From Leptoclinus maculatus (lineage: Eukaryota; Chordata; Actinopteri; Perciformes; Stichaeidae), in contig JAVDOI010000002.1 of assembly GCA_032191485.1 (NCBI GenBank), positions 11,027,120 through 11,091,119 of the forward strand: a DNA stretch of 64,000 bases. The letters are read 5' to 3'. Within the stretch, counting starts at the first letter, position 1; the number at the start of each line of letters is the position of its first letter. Positions 13,420 through 24,477 of the stretch are shown piece by piece. The notes under the pieces were generated by a model, which worked only from the letters and a program-made list of their open reading frames with translations, did no database searches and had not been told where the DNA came from. A program made the position numbers and the translations under genes.

Positions 13420-15979
13420 GTAAAATAGTTGAAAAAAAAACACAAAAAAATTCATGAGAAATACACCCGAACACATGAACCGCTTCACCTTTGTGTGTTT
13501 GGAGCATGTTGGTTGACATGTCAACATGATCACCCTCAACGTCAGGTGAGTATCAGTGCTTTGCCCCCCCCCCCCGTGCCACAAATCCTCATCTGCCATC
13601 ATTGACTGACTGACATGCATGACACAACAGGTCTCCACTGCACTGTCAGATCCTCCAGAGGCCTTACACAATTGCCACGTCATCAGAATTATATAATTAC
13701 CTAATTGAATCCCATTGCACTCTAGGATGATGTGTTGTGGTGATTTTTTTTTCATGTCATGTCAGTTGAGGGGCAGATGACAATGCTGAAAACCAATATT
13801 GATGAACTTGATTAATTCTGTGGCCTTCCCAGTCTAAGTGACCCGACTGTATCCGATCACAGGCTTCACCAGGCTGTTATTTACAACCTCGCCACGAAGA
13901 GGACACACGTTTGCGTGAGTTATATGCTTGTCGTAACCAAGGTCAAGCACATCCGTCAGACTTACGTTGGCTTTCATCCTCTGAAAGAAAGTTTGCCGTA
14001 CGCAGGTTCTGACCCACATCCAGATTCGTTTGAGGCAATAACTCATTTTGACTGAATGGTTACAATTTGTGAACGTCACTGCTACAACTACATCTTTCCT
14101 TTACCGTCAAGTTTTCTTGTAAGTGGAGAGGCTGAGTGTAGCAGATTTGTCACATTTTGGCAGATGGCTGGAAACAAACTCTGTGATGATGGGATAAACC
14201 TGCGAATGCTTCAGTTTAGTCATGTACTGAAGTTCAGACCAGCTGTCTTGGACTTACTTCTACTTGATATCTCACGGCGATATATAGATGACTTAGAAAC
14301 TCCTCAAACAGAAATTTGACTCTCTTTTATCTGAAACATATTGTTTTCTGACCTCGCCGGCACACTCAAGACATGAATTTAGGCCAAACACATTCAGTTA
14401 CAGCTATTTATAATGTTGCAAGGTTGTGGATGTGCCCCACATAAGATTATGTCGGATCATTTTTCTGGTATAATTCCTTTTCTAAATATGTTCAGGAAAG
14501 ACTTTGTCCAGACTACACACACTTCCTCCTGAGCGATAAATATGCCTGTGATTTTAACACTCTCTAAAGTAATGTGTATATACTGTCTCTATAGTGACAG
14601 TCACTGAGATAAACCAGGGGGGTTTCTGAGTGGTAACAAGAGGACAGATGCCACATTTCCACGAGTCATATGTTGTATGTTTTATCCGTTCATGCTGAGG
14701 TCTGGATCATGGAATATGTCCGGATCATGGAATATGTCCGCTTCCTTATATGTGACCTTATTATACCTTATACTGTGACCTTATTTTGCACAAAACAAAA
14801 TCACGTGTTTTCTGTGCTGACAAATTGTTTATTTTTTGTATTCATCCATCTGATCTGAAGGTCAAGCGGACCGGCCTGTTGTTAATAAGCTGGTTCCGGG
14901 GAATTCGCCAGAGAGGCGTCATCAGCATCATTGACAGGAGCTCTCTGGCCAATGCTGGCTGTCAATTTCTTTCAAACAGTTCACCCGGCACGAACTGGGC
15001 AGCCACCGTCGCCTTTAGCTGAATGTTATTTCAGAGGTTCCAGGCATTTAGGTTGCTGAAGTCCAGAGGGTATTTTTGAAAGGAAGCTGGAACTAAAAGA
15101 TACACATTTGTCATGTAGCAAAAGTCACTGCGGAAAACCTTCATCAGCTTTTACATTTAAGGCAAGGAGATACTAATTAATATAAATTTCTTCTCTAAAC
15201 AGAAAAGGGAGAGTCCTCATTTTCACTCCCAAGCTGGAGCTTTGTGGCGGTCTCATTGGCTAATGTGGAAAATACCCCGAGGCAGCACACACTTCCTATG
15301 TAGAACCAAATCAAATCGGCTCACTGCCTCACTGCGGACGTGTCTGATCAATAGATCCCTCGACTACGTCTCATGCTGTGGATGGAAACTAACTAAATTT
15401 GCTGACAGATGTGTCATACTGCAGACCCAACGTTCACCTCTGATATTGATCACATCTACTGTATTTTGTGCATATTTATGCTGGATTAGAGGCACGGGTG
15501 TTCACACAATGCTGGCTGCATCCTGGTGTGTGTAAAAAAACCAATGACAAAGTGAGCATTATTACATCATATATATTTGGATTGATATATCCGAATTTCT
15601 ACGGTATACTACTGCTAATTCTAGACATTGTCACCTTTCCTCAAGACACTCAGTAGCTCAGAATACACTTATTTTCCACAGTTTACTGAAAGAGATTGGG
15701 AGAAGAGAATGAGGCGTTCTTTCCATCGCTGTCACTGACAATTACTTCCAGCGGAACCGACTGATATAGCACGGGGTCTCTGTGGGCTTTCACAGACCTG
15801 GAGTGAGTCAGTTTGGTGAATTATAGTAAATGATGGTGTGAGCTCTGACAGCTAGCATCCTGGAATTTGGGCCGCAGCTCCAAATTAGAGGAGCACAGTT
15901 AAAACAGTAGAGCGGGCTTCCAGACGTCACACATTTTGGGTCATTTGCTGAAACGGATTTGTTTACAATCAATGCATCA

Positions 15980-17814
15980 ACTTCAAGATTTTTATTATTT
16001 ATTTTTTTCCATTTTTATTGAAAAAAGGACCTAAACTGTTTTCAACAACTGCAATATCAATACACAGTATTTGCATAATAATTTACAAAAGATGTTTTAA
16101 AAAAAAAACTGTACAGTCTCTGGTTTGTGCAGGAAGGCAGGAAGACCCGTGTAGAAAAATAAAGACCCAAGACAGGAGAAGTGTCAGTGTGAGAACAGAT
16201 GAAATGTTTTAATTCTAATGTCCTTAGCAGGGAAGCAGTGCAGTGTTCCGCTTCCACTGATCTAAGCGTGAGTGTGTGTCACAATAACAGTTAAGAAACA
16301 TTAAAGGTCTTTCTTGTGTAAGACTGAAGTCAAGTGTTCTACATTGTGACTGAAATATTAATCAGCAGACTTGATCTATAAAAAGAAAGGGTCCGTTCAG
16401 AAATAACAAATCACTGCACAAGACCCCCAGTGGTTAAGTATGAGCGTTAACCATGGCTGCCATGTGTCCAAATTCTGCATGTCCGCCACGCCAAGAACAC
16501 TCATTCGCTTATTCAATGTTTCAACAGCTAACCATTGTTAGATGAGGATAAAGTCTGGTTTCATATCAACATCAACTAACAGATGAGTGCCGGTTGTTGT
16601 CTCTCATATATATGTACACATTTGGCTTTAAGTTAATAAAACAGTCTCTGCTGTTATGTGGAGAACGTTTTCTGGAGAGGAAAAAAAAAAGTACATTAAA
16701 GCTTTGGAAAACACATTGACAGAATCATGCTCGTCTACATCTAGAAATAACAATATAGGCTGCGTCTGCAATCCTCAAAATGGATACTTTAAAAGACAAA
16801 ATAATACATATTGGCTCCTCAGATTTCCCTCTAATCATAGAATATGTAACTTAGCAGCACTTATCAACATTCATAACCTTGGCTCAGGGTTGAGCTTACT
16901 GTCACGTTCTACCACTGACCTGTATTGCACATAAGAAAACGAAAGACCTGCAAGAAGTGGCAGTATATACTGCACAGTGAATCGCCTCTTAATACCTCTT
17001 CTTCCTGTGACATCTATTGCAGTGTGCGCTCAGAGTGCCTACGCCAGGACTGAGACTTTTTTTTTTGTTAAGGCACACGTTGCAAGAGATGCTATACTTG
17101 GACAAGATGATGATGGGCCGAGGAGCATAGTGTGCTTTAGCTCGTAATCTGTGCGAGGCATCCCTTTCCTGCGTCGCCGCCGTGAGAGCAACACCGAGAC
17201 CACCACACCGAAGAGGACCGTGAATATACTCTGCTAAGAGACCAGCTCATTAACTAACAGTAACCTTTGTGCAGGTGGGTTTGACGCTTTAAATGTTTTA
17301 GTAGCCTTTAAAACAAGATTCCTGGATTTAAAATGACTCGAAATTTGTGTTGACATTTGAAAGTAAATTTCAAAGTTTTACGTTCAAATCCTTTTATTTT
17401 ATAATCTATATTCAATTATTTTAGCCAGACATAAACTTATGTGACGTTTAGGCCACACACTAAAAAAAAGACGCATTATAACCAAGATAACCACCTTCTG
17501 CTGAACCAAATTGTCTATTCTACTCAAATATTTTAAGAAGGGCAGACTGCACAGTGTGTACGTGAAAGGCCTCTTACCCATATTATCCATCTACTGCATG
17601 CAACCAGTTCATTTATCACCCCTTTCACCATAACATACAACGTGTGTGTGGATTCCCATGGTGTCTTGTGCGTAAGCTTCTGCAAAGAGAACCCCATACT
17701 CAAATCACAGCCTCTTACAAAACTGTCATGCATTATAAAGAACAGCCATCGGGACAAAATTCATTAGCTTTAACATACCCTGTGGTAGTTTTTAACTCTT
17801 CTTTATAACTGCAG
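15980..17814 (-). other. kcnj2: Probable kcnj2 3' untranslated region
   Basis: No coding exon is visible on either strand between the kcnj2 stop codon and about 15.98 kb. Minus-strand AATAAA hexamers occur at 17393-17398 and in a T-rich cluster near 15,990-16,020. KCNJ2 transcripts in other vertebrates have long 3' UTRs, so use of the distal cluster is plausible. Which site is used cannot be decided from sequence. Confidence 0.4.
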
Positions 17815-19140
17815 TCATATTTCTGATTCGATCGTCAAATGCCTCGATTCCAAAGCCAAAGAGTCCAGATTGCATTCAGGGTCTGAAACCACATCTGTGT
17901 TTGTGTGCTCGAGTGCACAGACCTCAACACCCCTCATCTCCCTGTTTTCCTCCACATCAAACTCCTCCTCCATCTCAACTTTTTCGAGAGCCACCTCGTT
18001 CTCGTAGCAAAAGGAGTTCCTCGAGCTGGTGGAGGCGTTGGACTTCCTCTCGGCTAGTTCCCTGGCACTACAGTCGGGTGTGCTGGGAACCTCATATGTG
18101 TTTTCAAAGCGAGAGTAGTCCACTTTGTAGTAGTTCTTTTCTTCAAAGAGCACTGGCTCGAAGCGGTAGCCCCAGAGGATCTCGCTGGCCACGTAGGAGC
18201 TCCGACACTGAGTGGTCATGGCTGTAGCCTCCACCATGCCCTCCAGAATCACGACGATCTCAAAATCTGACGTCTCCAACTCGTGCCTGCTCATCTCATA
18301 GAAAGGGCTGTCCTCGTCAATCTCGTGCACAATGGTGATTGGAGACACCAGGAAGATTCTGTCAATTCCACTATCGAAGCCCACGTCAATGTCTAGCTGA
18401 TCCAGAGGAATAAACTCTCCCTCGGCGGTGGTGCGGGATTTGAGTAGCTGGGCCCGGACGTGGGCCTCCACCAGGTGACTCTTCCTGAGGTTCCCCACGC
18501 GCCACATCAGGCACAGTTTACCGTCCCTCATGGCCACTGTAGCGTAATGGCTGAACACCAGGGTCTCATTTCTCTTTTTGGGCTTGGCCATCTTGGCCAT
18601 GACCGCACCGATGATGAAAGCGTCAATGATGCAGCCCACAATGCTTTGGAAGACGACCACAAAGACAGCAATGGGGCACTCCTCCGTCACATAGCGATAA
18701 CCATAGCCAATAGTGGTTTGGGTCTCCACTGAGAACAAGAAGGCAGCGGTGAAGCTGTCCACATTGGAAACACACATCTGAGTCTCATTCTCTAAGTCCC
18801 CGTAAGAGAGCGCCACTACCCAGAAGACAAAGCCAAAAAACAACCATGACAGCAGGAAAGAAAGGCAGAATATGAGCAGCATCCAGCGCCAGCGGACGTC
18901 CACGCAGGTGGTGAAGATATCGGCCAGGTACCGCTGGCCTTTCTCGCTCATATTGATAAACTGCACATTGCAGTGGCCATCCTTCCTGACAAAGCGCCTC
19001 TGAGGTTTGCGCTTTGTGTGCACCTTCACCTTGTTGACATTGCCGTTCCTGTAACCGTTCGGGACGGCGATAGTGGCCAGCTTCATGCCGTCTTCCTCAG
19101 AGGACACAATGCTGTAACGGTGGCTTCGCACACTCCCCAT
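17815..19140 (-). CDS. kcnj2: Inward rectifier K+ channel Kir2.1
   Basis: A single open exon encodes 441 residues (human KCNJ2 about 427). The N-terminus (MGSVRSHRYSIVSSEEDGMK) is the Kir2.1 signature, which separates it from Kir2.2. M1 lies near residues 87-111, the TIGYG selectivity filter at 143-147, and M2 near 157-181. Asp173 in M2 is the acidic residue that binds Mg2+ and polyamines to give strong rectification. Cys123 and Cys155 are the conserved extracellular pair, PKKR at 187-190 belongs to the PIP2 site, and N118-ET120 is a possible glycosylation site. The C-terminus has the FCYENE ER-export motif and ends ESEI, a class I PDZ ligand. It forms plasma-membrane tetramers that set resting potential. 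A CAG acceptor a few bases before the ATG (exon start about 19149) suggests an upstream 5' UTR exon. Teleosts can carry a and b copies; which one this is cannot be told. Confidence 0.97.
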   Translation of the reverse strand: MGSVRSHRYSIVSSEEDGMKLATIAVPNGYRNGNVNKVKVHTKRKPQRRFVRKDGHCNVQFINMSEKGQRYLADIFTTCVDVRWRWMLLIFCLSFLLSWLFFGFVFWVVALSYGDLENETQMCVSNVDSFTAAFLFSVETQTTIGYGYRYVTEECPIAVFVVVFQSIVGCIIDAFIIGAVMAKMAKPKKRNETLVFSHYATVAMRDGKLCLMWRVGNLRKSHLVEAHVRAQLLKSRTTAEGEFIPLDQLDIDVGFDSGIDRIFLVSPITIVHEIDEDSPFYEMSRHELETSDFEIVVILEGMVEATAMTTQCRSSYVASEILWGYRFEPVLFEEKNYYKVDYSRFENTYEVPSTPDCSARELAERKSNASTSSRNSFCYENEVALEKVEMEEEFDVEENREMRGVEVCALEHTNTDVVSDPECNLDSLALESRHLTIESEI

Positions 19141-19149
19141 TACTTCCGC

Positions 19150-21560
19150 CTGGGAGGGCTGGGCCGGTTCTGCTTTGGAAAACAGTCTAAGTTTTTGGTA
19201 GAAGCGTTGGAGAAACAGTTTTGAAGGATCTCGGGGACAAACTCAAGCAGAAACTATTGGCAACAGGACAGGAACAGTGGAGAGCGGGCCCGTGCTTCTT
19301 GCAGGCGTGCTGTGCACCTTTGGTGAGGGCAGGTCACTCCTATCTGACGGCTGCTTTGGACCTCATCAGTGAAATGGGCTGTAGAAATTACAGATAGAGA
19401 GAAAAACAGTTTTAAAGTAATTAGCAGGAACCAGAGCAAAGATCAGTGTATTTGTGTGTGTGGTTACCTGCAGCCTAGATAATGAAGCGTACACTCAAAG
19501 TTAGCGGCGCTATTCTTGTATACACAGACAATATACAAAACAGGGTACGCAGTGCAGTCACGAAGCACAGGGAATGCATTGTACGTGCATTATTAGTAGA
19601 TTAAAAATATTAATCAAGCTCTCAGATTGCTGACAAAGTGGGAAAGGATGTTTACCCTGCTTAATATAAGTATTAATTAGGCAGGTCAGTCCATGGGGAG
19701 CTGAGTCAAATTACGGATCAAGTTCATGTTAATCCAGGCAGCCACTGGTAGCAGCTGTGTGCAGATGTGTGAAAGCAATGTTACAACATGTTGCATGCAT
19801 TTAAAAACATACAGCATGTACACTAATTATTACATTAATTATATTTAATGTCAGTTATTAAGTGCACAGTTTCAATAACACATGTGCATATGCATAGCAA
19901 AAACTAATTCACAACTACAGTTTTCACCACTACGTCATGGGAACAACGATTTAATGAACCGTGCCGCATTTCAGAGAGGATGGGTATCTTTCTCTGAAAC
20001 CCACAGTAACCTTGCATCATATGTAATAGAGCAACAAGGGCAGCTAAATTAGAAAAGCTATTGACTTGGTGTGTGTGGCATGAGAGCTCCATTAAAATGC
20101 AACACCACAGGCTACAAAAGGCCATGGTCAGCCAGACATGCTCTGCTCGTGCCAAAATAACTCCTCCACTTTTGAAACATCTAAGGGTCAATTGTGTCAA
20201 AGTGAAAATATCCATAAAGTCTAAAGGGACATTTTTATTTTTATTTAGCTTCGGACGACACAGCACAGATGTCAGAACAGGAAACTTTCTGTTAAAATAA
20301 GTCACTTTTTAATCCGTCATCTCATTTTGTGTGCATTAAACTCTTCTGAAAGTGATCGAAAGTCATTTGCGATAAGATATGCAGGACAAGGTCCTAAATC
20401 CCCTGCATCATCTTTGTTTTTCTCAACTAATGATGTCACTGCTGGGGCGAGAAGAAATAGCAATCTGTCACGCGCACAATTGGGAATATGGGGCTCCATT
20501 CATTTATAGCTCAAATGATGCCAAATATGTTCAGTGGATTCAGTGATTTAAATTGCTACTTAACATACTGTTATTTGCTTTTAACAAAAATACTTACATT
20601 TGTAGTTTACTTAATGAGCAAGCTGGCCATTCAGTCAACTTTTTGTGTAAGTATTTTTTTATTTAATTGTGGCACCGAAACAAGATAAACATCAGACTGC
20701 ACAAAAGCCTAGATTGCACATTAGACTACATCCCTGGAGAGAAGTAAAGAGCAAAACGTCCAACAGAGGGAGGGCATTTCAGTGATTTTTCTAAAGCAGC
20801 CTGCAGTAAACGGTGCATACATTTTTTTGACACAGGTGACCCCCAGTGCGAATTAAATCTCTAACTTCTGTGTTCATGCGCTATGAGGTCATTAAAGCTC
20901 CCTCTCTCTTACTTTCATTGCAACTGAGATCTTTGTCACTGAGCTTATCTGCTCCCTATATCACATATTACTGCAGGTTGGTACATGGTGCCAGACCAAG
21001 GCTTCCAGAGGCTGCACAACCTGCGATTGTTTGTTTTGCATGTGTTCTCAATTAGAGCCAACAGCTGAGGCAGATGGAAACTGGTTACATAAAGCTGCTC
21101 TCTTTTTCACAACACCAATCAATAACTATGGCGAATCATTCAGCAGACAGACTGTTTTGTTATAAGCTTCTGCAACACCAATCGTTTTGAAATAACAGTA
21201 TATTTAGATGTTATGATTATAATATATTCAAGAAAAAATTAAATGATTACTAAAAAAATATAATTTTTACTCTACAGGATCATTATTATAATATTCAGTT
21301 CATGCAGATATCATGAGCTACAGAGTTTAGTTTACATTTCAGATCATCAGTCTACATCCTGCAATATCCAACGGCAGAAAATGCATTGTCTAATAATACA
21401 AATAAGTATAATAAAAATAATAATCATCAACATTTCACGGTATTTCACCAATTTGTAATCACATGTTTTCGCATTTATACAGGGACACTGATCAGTAGTT
21501 GCAGTGTAGCTCTAGTTGTTATTGCACATCACACTCCTAATACATTTTTCCCGCTTATTA
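19150..21560. other. Non-coding interval, probable kcnj2 5' intron
   Basis: No exon or recognisable protein is visible. If the minus-strand donor at 21568/21567 joins the acceptor just before the kcnj2 ATG, this is the intron in the kcnj2 5' UTR, matching the two-exon plan of KCNJ2 in mammals. Confidence 0.4.
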
Positions 21561-21567
21561 CACCTAC

Positions 21568-21770
21568 CTGTTGGTTCTTGCGGCGCACGTCTGTCGTTTT
21601 CTTGTTGTAATAAGTCCCATATGCGCCAGATATGCCCACTGCTGCACTTTAATTTTTGCTTCTCTTTTATTATATTCACTTAGCTTCCCGTCTGTCGCTG
21701 CAATTTCTGCCATAACCCTCTCCAGCAATACTGAAGAAGATGTTTGTCGTTGCAAAGACAGACTTTAAAA
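21568..21770 (-). other. Candidate 5' exon of kcnj2 transcript
   Basis: On the minus strand, sequence just below a GC-box/CCAAT region ends at a strong donor, CAG|GTAGGT (exon end 21568). It could be the non-coding first exon of kcnj2, whose coding exon has an acceptor about 2.4 kb downstream. An ATG at 21713 opens a frame (begins MAEIAATDGKLSEYNKREAK) that stays open to the donor in phase 2. If that frame is coding, this would instead be a small unrelated gene that I do not recognise. Confidence 0.35.
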
Positions 21771-21830
21771 GCACGTGTGCTTATCCCCGCCCCCTGTGGC
21801 TGCGACGGCCAATAGAAAGCTGCAGCGCCT
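21770..21830. promoter_or_regulatory. Likely bidirectional promoter between kcnj2 and kcnj16
   Basis: A GC box (CCCCGCCCCC, 21785-21794) and a CCAAT box (21809-21813) sit in a locally CpG-bearing stretch inside AT-rich DNA. A good splice donor follows on each strand within about 200 bases: minus at 21568, plus at 21955. This geometry fits divergent transcription. Confidence 0.4.
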
Positions 21831-22732
21831 GTTTGAGGGTCTGAGCCCAGATGGAAGATACGTCATCCGTCAGAGTGGAGGACGAGGAGAGTCAAACCCC
21901 CTTATCTCAAAGGGACGATGGACACATGACGTTGTAACAGGAAATATGAATCAATGTGAGTGCAACGCATCTCCAGAGAATCTACAAAACTGCATGTGAT
22001 ATATGAAATTAGTCAAACTATTATATATTGTTTTTGTCCTTTTCTGTTAAATAGTAGATGTACAGAGTGGTGCGGAGTACCCTTACTGTGAGTGGGAAAT
22101 CTGTGTGACTTTCCAAAATAGCCACTATTTCTGGTTTAATTTTGCACCCAATGATCACAAGGTGGCAGTGTAGAACTGCAAAGAGGATAAACACACAAGC
22201 GCTGGCATCAAATTATGTAATTGAGGAATTCTCTAATTAATAGCCTATTGTAATTTAATGTAGTACCCTGATCATTCAGTTTTTCATATTTATTTCTTTG
22301 ATCTACTTTCCATTTACAAATATACAGTATATTTTATATTATCGCTGGTTTGTAATAACTTTTGCATTTCTATGGAGAAATGTACCTTTTGGTTAGAATT
22401 TGAAATGTTTAATTTGAGTAACACACTGTGTTCTGTGAGGGGGTGGGACTAACAAGAGCGACAAACAGACAGCTATTACGTGCGAGTTGTAAATTCCGTA
22501 CAATCTCTTAATTTACTGTTGTTCGTCAAAGTTAAGAGCCGGGAGCTTTAAATCATTGTGCAAAAGATTAAAATGTGAAAGTGAGCCGTGTGTTTCTAGT
22601 GTGTGTCAGATGATGTCACACCTGATGCTGCAGCAGAGGTGCAGAGGGCGCGCAACATGGCCAGGAACCTGCGCTTTGCACATAGACAGAGCCTCAGGCC
22701 GGTTCCACCGCCGGACATTTTACTGAGGAACA
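21830..22732 (+). ncRNA. Candidate divergent spliced transcript, two exons
   Basis: Exon A would run from about 21830 to a donor CAAT|GTGAGT at 21955. Exon B would start after TTTCTAG (22600) and end at AACA|GTGAGT (22732). Exon B has one open frame throughout (includes MARNLRFAHRQSLRPVPPP), and exon A has a 28-codon frame starting MEDTSSVRVEDE, but the two do not join into one clear protein. Mammals have KCNJ2-AS1, a divergent antisense RNA from the KCNJ2 promoter, so an equivalent is a reasonable reading. Transcription is not shown by the sequence. Confidence 0.25.
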
Positions 22733-23187
22733 GTGAGTACAGACAATTTGAGAGTAGTTTGTGAGTACCAAACTGATATATAAAAAAAGCCTGTTTTGTT
22801 TTACTTTCTTTCGGTCACCAGGACATGTTAGAGGTGTGAATCACCTGGTTTCAGTATGAATAATATTTGTTATTGCATTCAAGCATTGTGATTTGATGTT
22901 GACTGCGTATTGGCGATACATGTTGTAAAATAAGGCTTATAGTGTCATGGCATAAATGCATGTGAGTTTTATACTTGCAATAACAGTAAAGCTCAACAAT
23001 AAGCAAACTTGGCCCCGCTTGCACCCTAGCCACAGTTATATGGCCAAATCTGACACGTCCTAAGTTTGTATTTTAGTAAACCTCACCAATTCACCTCCCA
23101 TTCAAAGGGATCATCAGATGTTACATTTAAGAGGTATTCATCCTGTAACAAACCTGGAATTAAGTGGGTGAGCTACACAAGGACAAC

Positions 23188-23223
23188 TTTATTTGTCTAA
23201 CATTTGTAGCAATGAATTTTATT
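23188..23223 (-). terminator. kcnj16: Poly(A) signals for kcnj16
   Basis: Two minus-strand AATAAA hexamers (complements at 23188-23193 and 23218-23223) lie 110-150 bases beyond the kcnj16 stop codon. Confidence 0.5.
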
Positions 23224-23334
23224 CATCTAAAGCATTAAAACAGGTTATGAACAATGTATTGTAAGTCACATATAAATATATTTACAAGAGTACATCTTAT
23301 CAAAGTGTCCATCACAAGTGCACCTTATACTTCT

Positions 23335-24477
23335 CTACAAATGGGTTTGCTGCACCACTTCCTCAGTGATGTCAGGGTTCACCGTGCGAGTGTGTCCGAT
23401 TCTCCTGCTTGATGCAAAGAGAGGACCGCGGGACTGACTGCCCTCTACCGGACATCCTCTCCTGTGAAACTCCTCTGCACTGAGCAGGGGCACCGGCACC
23501 CTCGTGGTCACATTGAACAGAGCATAGTCCACCTTGTAGTGCCTCTTGCCCAGTTTCAACATTTCCTGAAAGCGCTGGCCCCAGCGGATGTCTGCTGGTG
23601 TGTATGAGGTTCGAGTCTGGTGGAGCATACCTGTAGAGTCGCCGGTGTAGGTGAAAGACACCACCAGCTCAAAGTCGTCCCCCAGCAGGTCGTCGGGGCC
23701 CAGGCTGTAGAGGGGACTGCCAGGCTCCACCTTGTGGATAATGGTGGCCGGTGTGGGGAGGACGATGTCTCTGTTCTGGATGTGCAGGTCCTGGTATGAC
23801 ATCACAATAGACCCCAGTGGCTGTTTTACATAGCGGACTAGCATGGCCCTGGCGACACCCTCCAGGATGTGATTTCCCCTGAAGTCCCCAAGTCGCCATG
23901 ACAGACACAGATTGCCGTCTCGCAGGTTGACCACTGCACATCTGCTGAAGCCAACCGTCTGAGCTCTTTTACGTGCACATGCCATTTTAGCAACAACAAT
24001 ACCAATGATGATGGTGTCAAGGAGGCAGCTAAACACATCTTGAACTGTCACCACAATAATGGCTACAATACAGTTCTCGGTCATCCCCCTGAAGCCATAG
24101 CCAATAGTTGCCTGGGTCTCCATTGAGAACATAAAGGCTCCGGTAAAGCCACGCACGTTGTCCACGCAGGGTGCGTTATCGACATCGCTAACGTCCCCGT
24201 GCACATATGCAATGAGCCAAAAACAGAGACCGAAAAAGAGCCAAGAGAGAATGTAGGAGAGGAAAAAGACGAGGAACATCACCCTCCAGCGGATCTCCAC
24301 TAGAGTAGTGAAGATGTCCATCAGGTACGGGCTCCAGTCTCCAGGGGCCTTCTGGAAAACCACAGGGAACCTGCCATCTTTCTGCATGTAGCGCAGCCGC
24401 CTGCCCTCATTTTTACAGCCCATTGTGTGGATTGTAGTGTAGTAGGTATCAATGACGCCCTGCTCACCCCTCTCCAT
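23335..24477 (-). CDS. kcnj16: Inward rectifier K+ channel Kir5.1-like
   Basis: One open exon encodes 380 residues from ATG 24477. An in-frame ATG at 24540 lies upstream of a good acceptor (TTTGTACAG, exon start 24499), so the start inside the exon is preferred. M1 is near residues 66-90, the TIGYG filter at 124-128, M2 near 136-162, with the Kir extracellular cysteines at 104 and 136. Kir5.1 hallmarks are the phrases CARKRAQT and FTYTGDSTG with the following SY/RWG block, and the location beside kcnj2. Kir5.1 assembles with Kir4.1 or Kir4.2 in epithelia and glia and makes them pH-sensitive. Oddity: residue 154 in M2 is Asp, where mammalian Kir5.1 has Asn. The C-terminus ends QQTHL and lacks the mammalian tail. 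A divergent Kir paralogue is the alternative. Confidence 0.9.
   Translation of the reverse strand: MERGEQGVIDTYYTTIHTMGCKNEGRRLRYMQKDGRFPVVFQKAPGDWSPYLMDIFTTLVEIRWRVMFLVFFLSYILSWLFFGLCFWLIAYVHGDVSDVDNAPCVDNVRGFTGAFMFSMETQATIGYGFRGMTENCIVAIIVVTVQDVFSCLLDTIIIGIVVAKMACARKRAQTVGFSRCAVVNLRDGNLCLSWRLGDFRGNHILEGVARAMLVRYVKQPLGSIVMSYQDLHIQNRDIVLPTPATIIHKVEPGSPLYSLGPDDLLGDDFELVVSFTYTGDSTGMLHQTRTSYTPADIRWGQRFQEMLKLGKRHYKVDYALFNVTTRVPVPLLSAEEFHRRGCPVEGSQSRGPLFASSRRIGHTRTVNPDITEEVVQQTHL

Larger units (their letters stand above)
1..15950. other. Gene-poor region downstream of kcnj2
   Basis: I see no exon chain or recognisable protein across this stretch on either strand. Open frames here are short, often begin at non-ATG codons, or run through repeats. 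It holds microsatellites, several teleost interspersed repeats and two weak first-exon-like segments, listed separately. In mammals the DNA beyond the 3' end of KCNJ2 is the long KCNJ2-SOX9 gene desert rich in enhancers. The position and orientation of kcnj2 here fit the edge of such a desert, but sox9 itself is not in the window, so this is inference. Confidence 0.6.
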
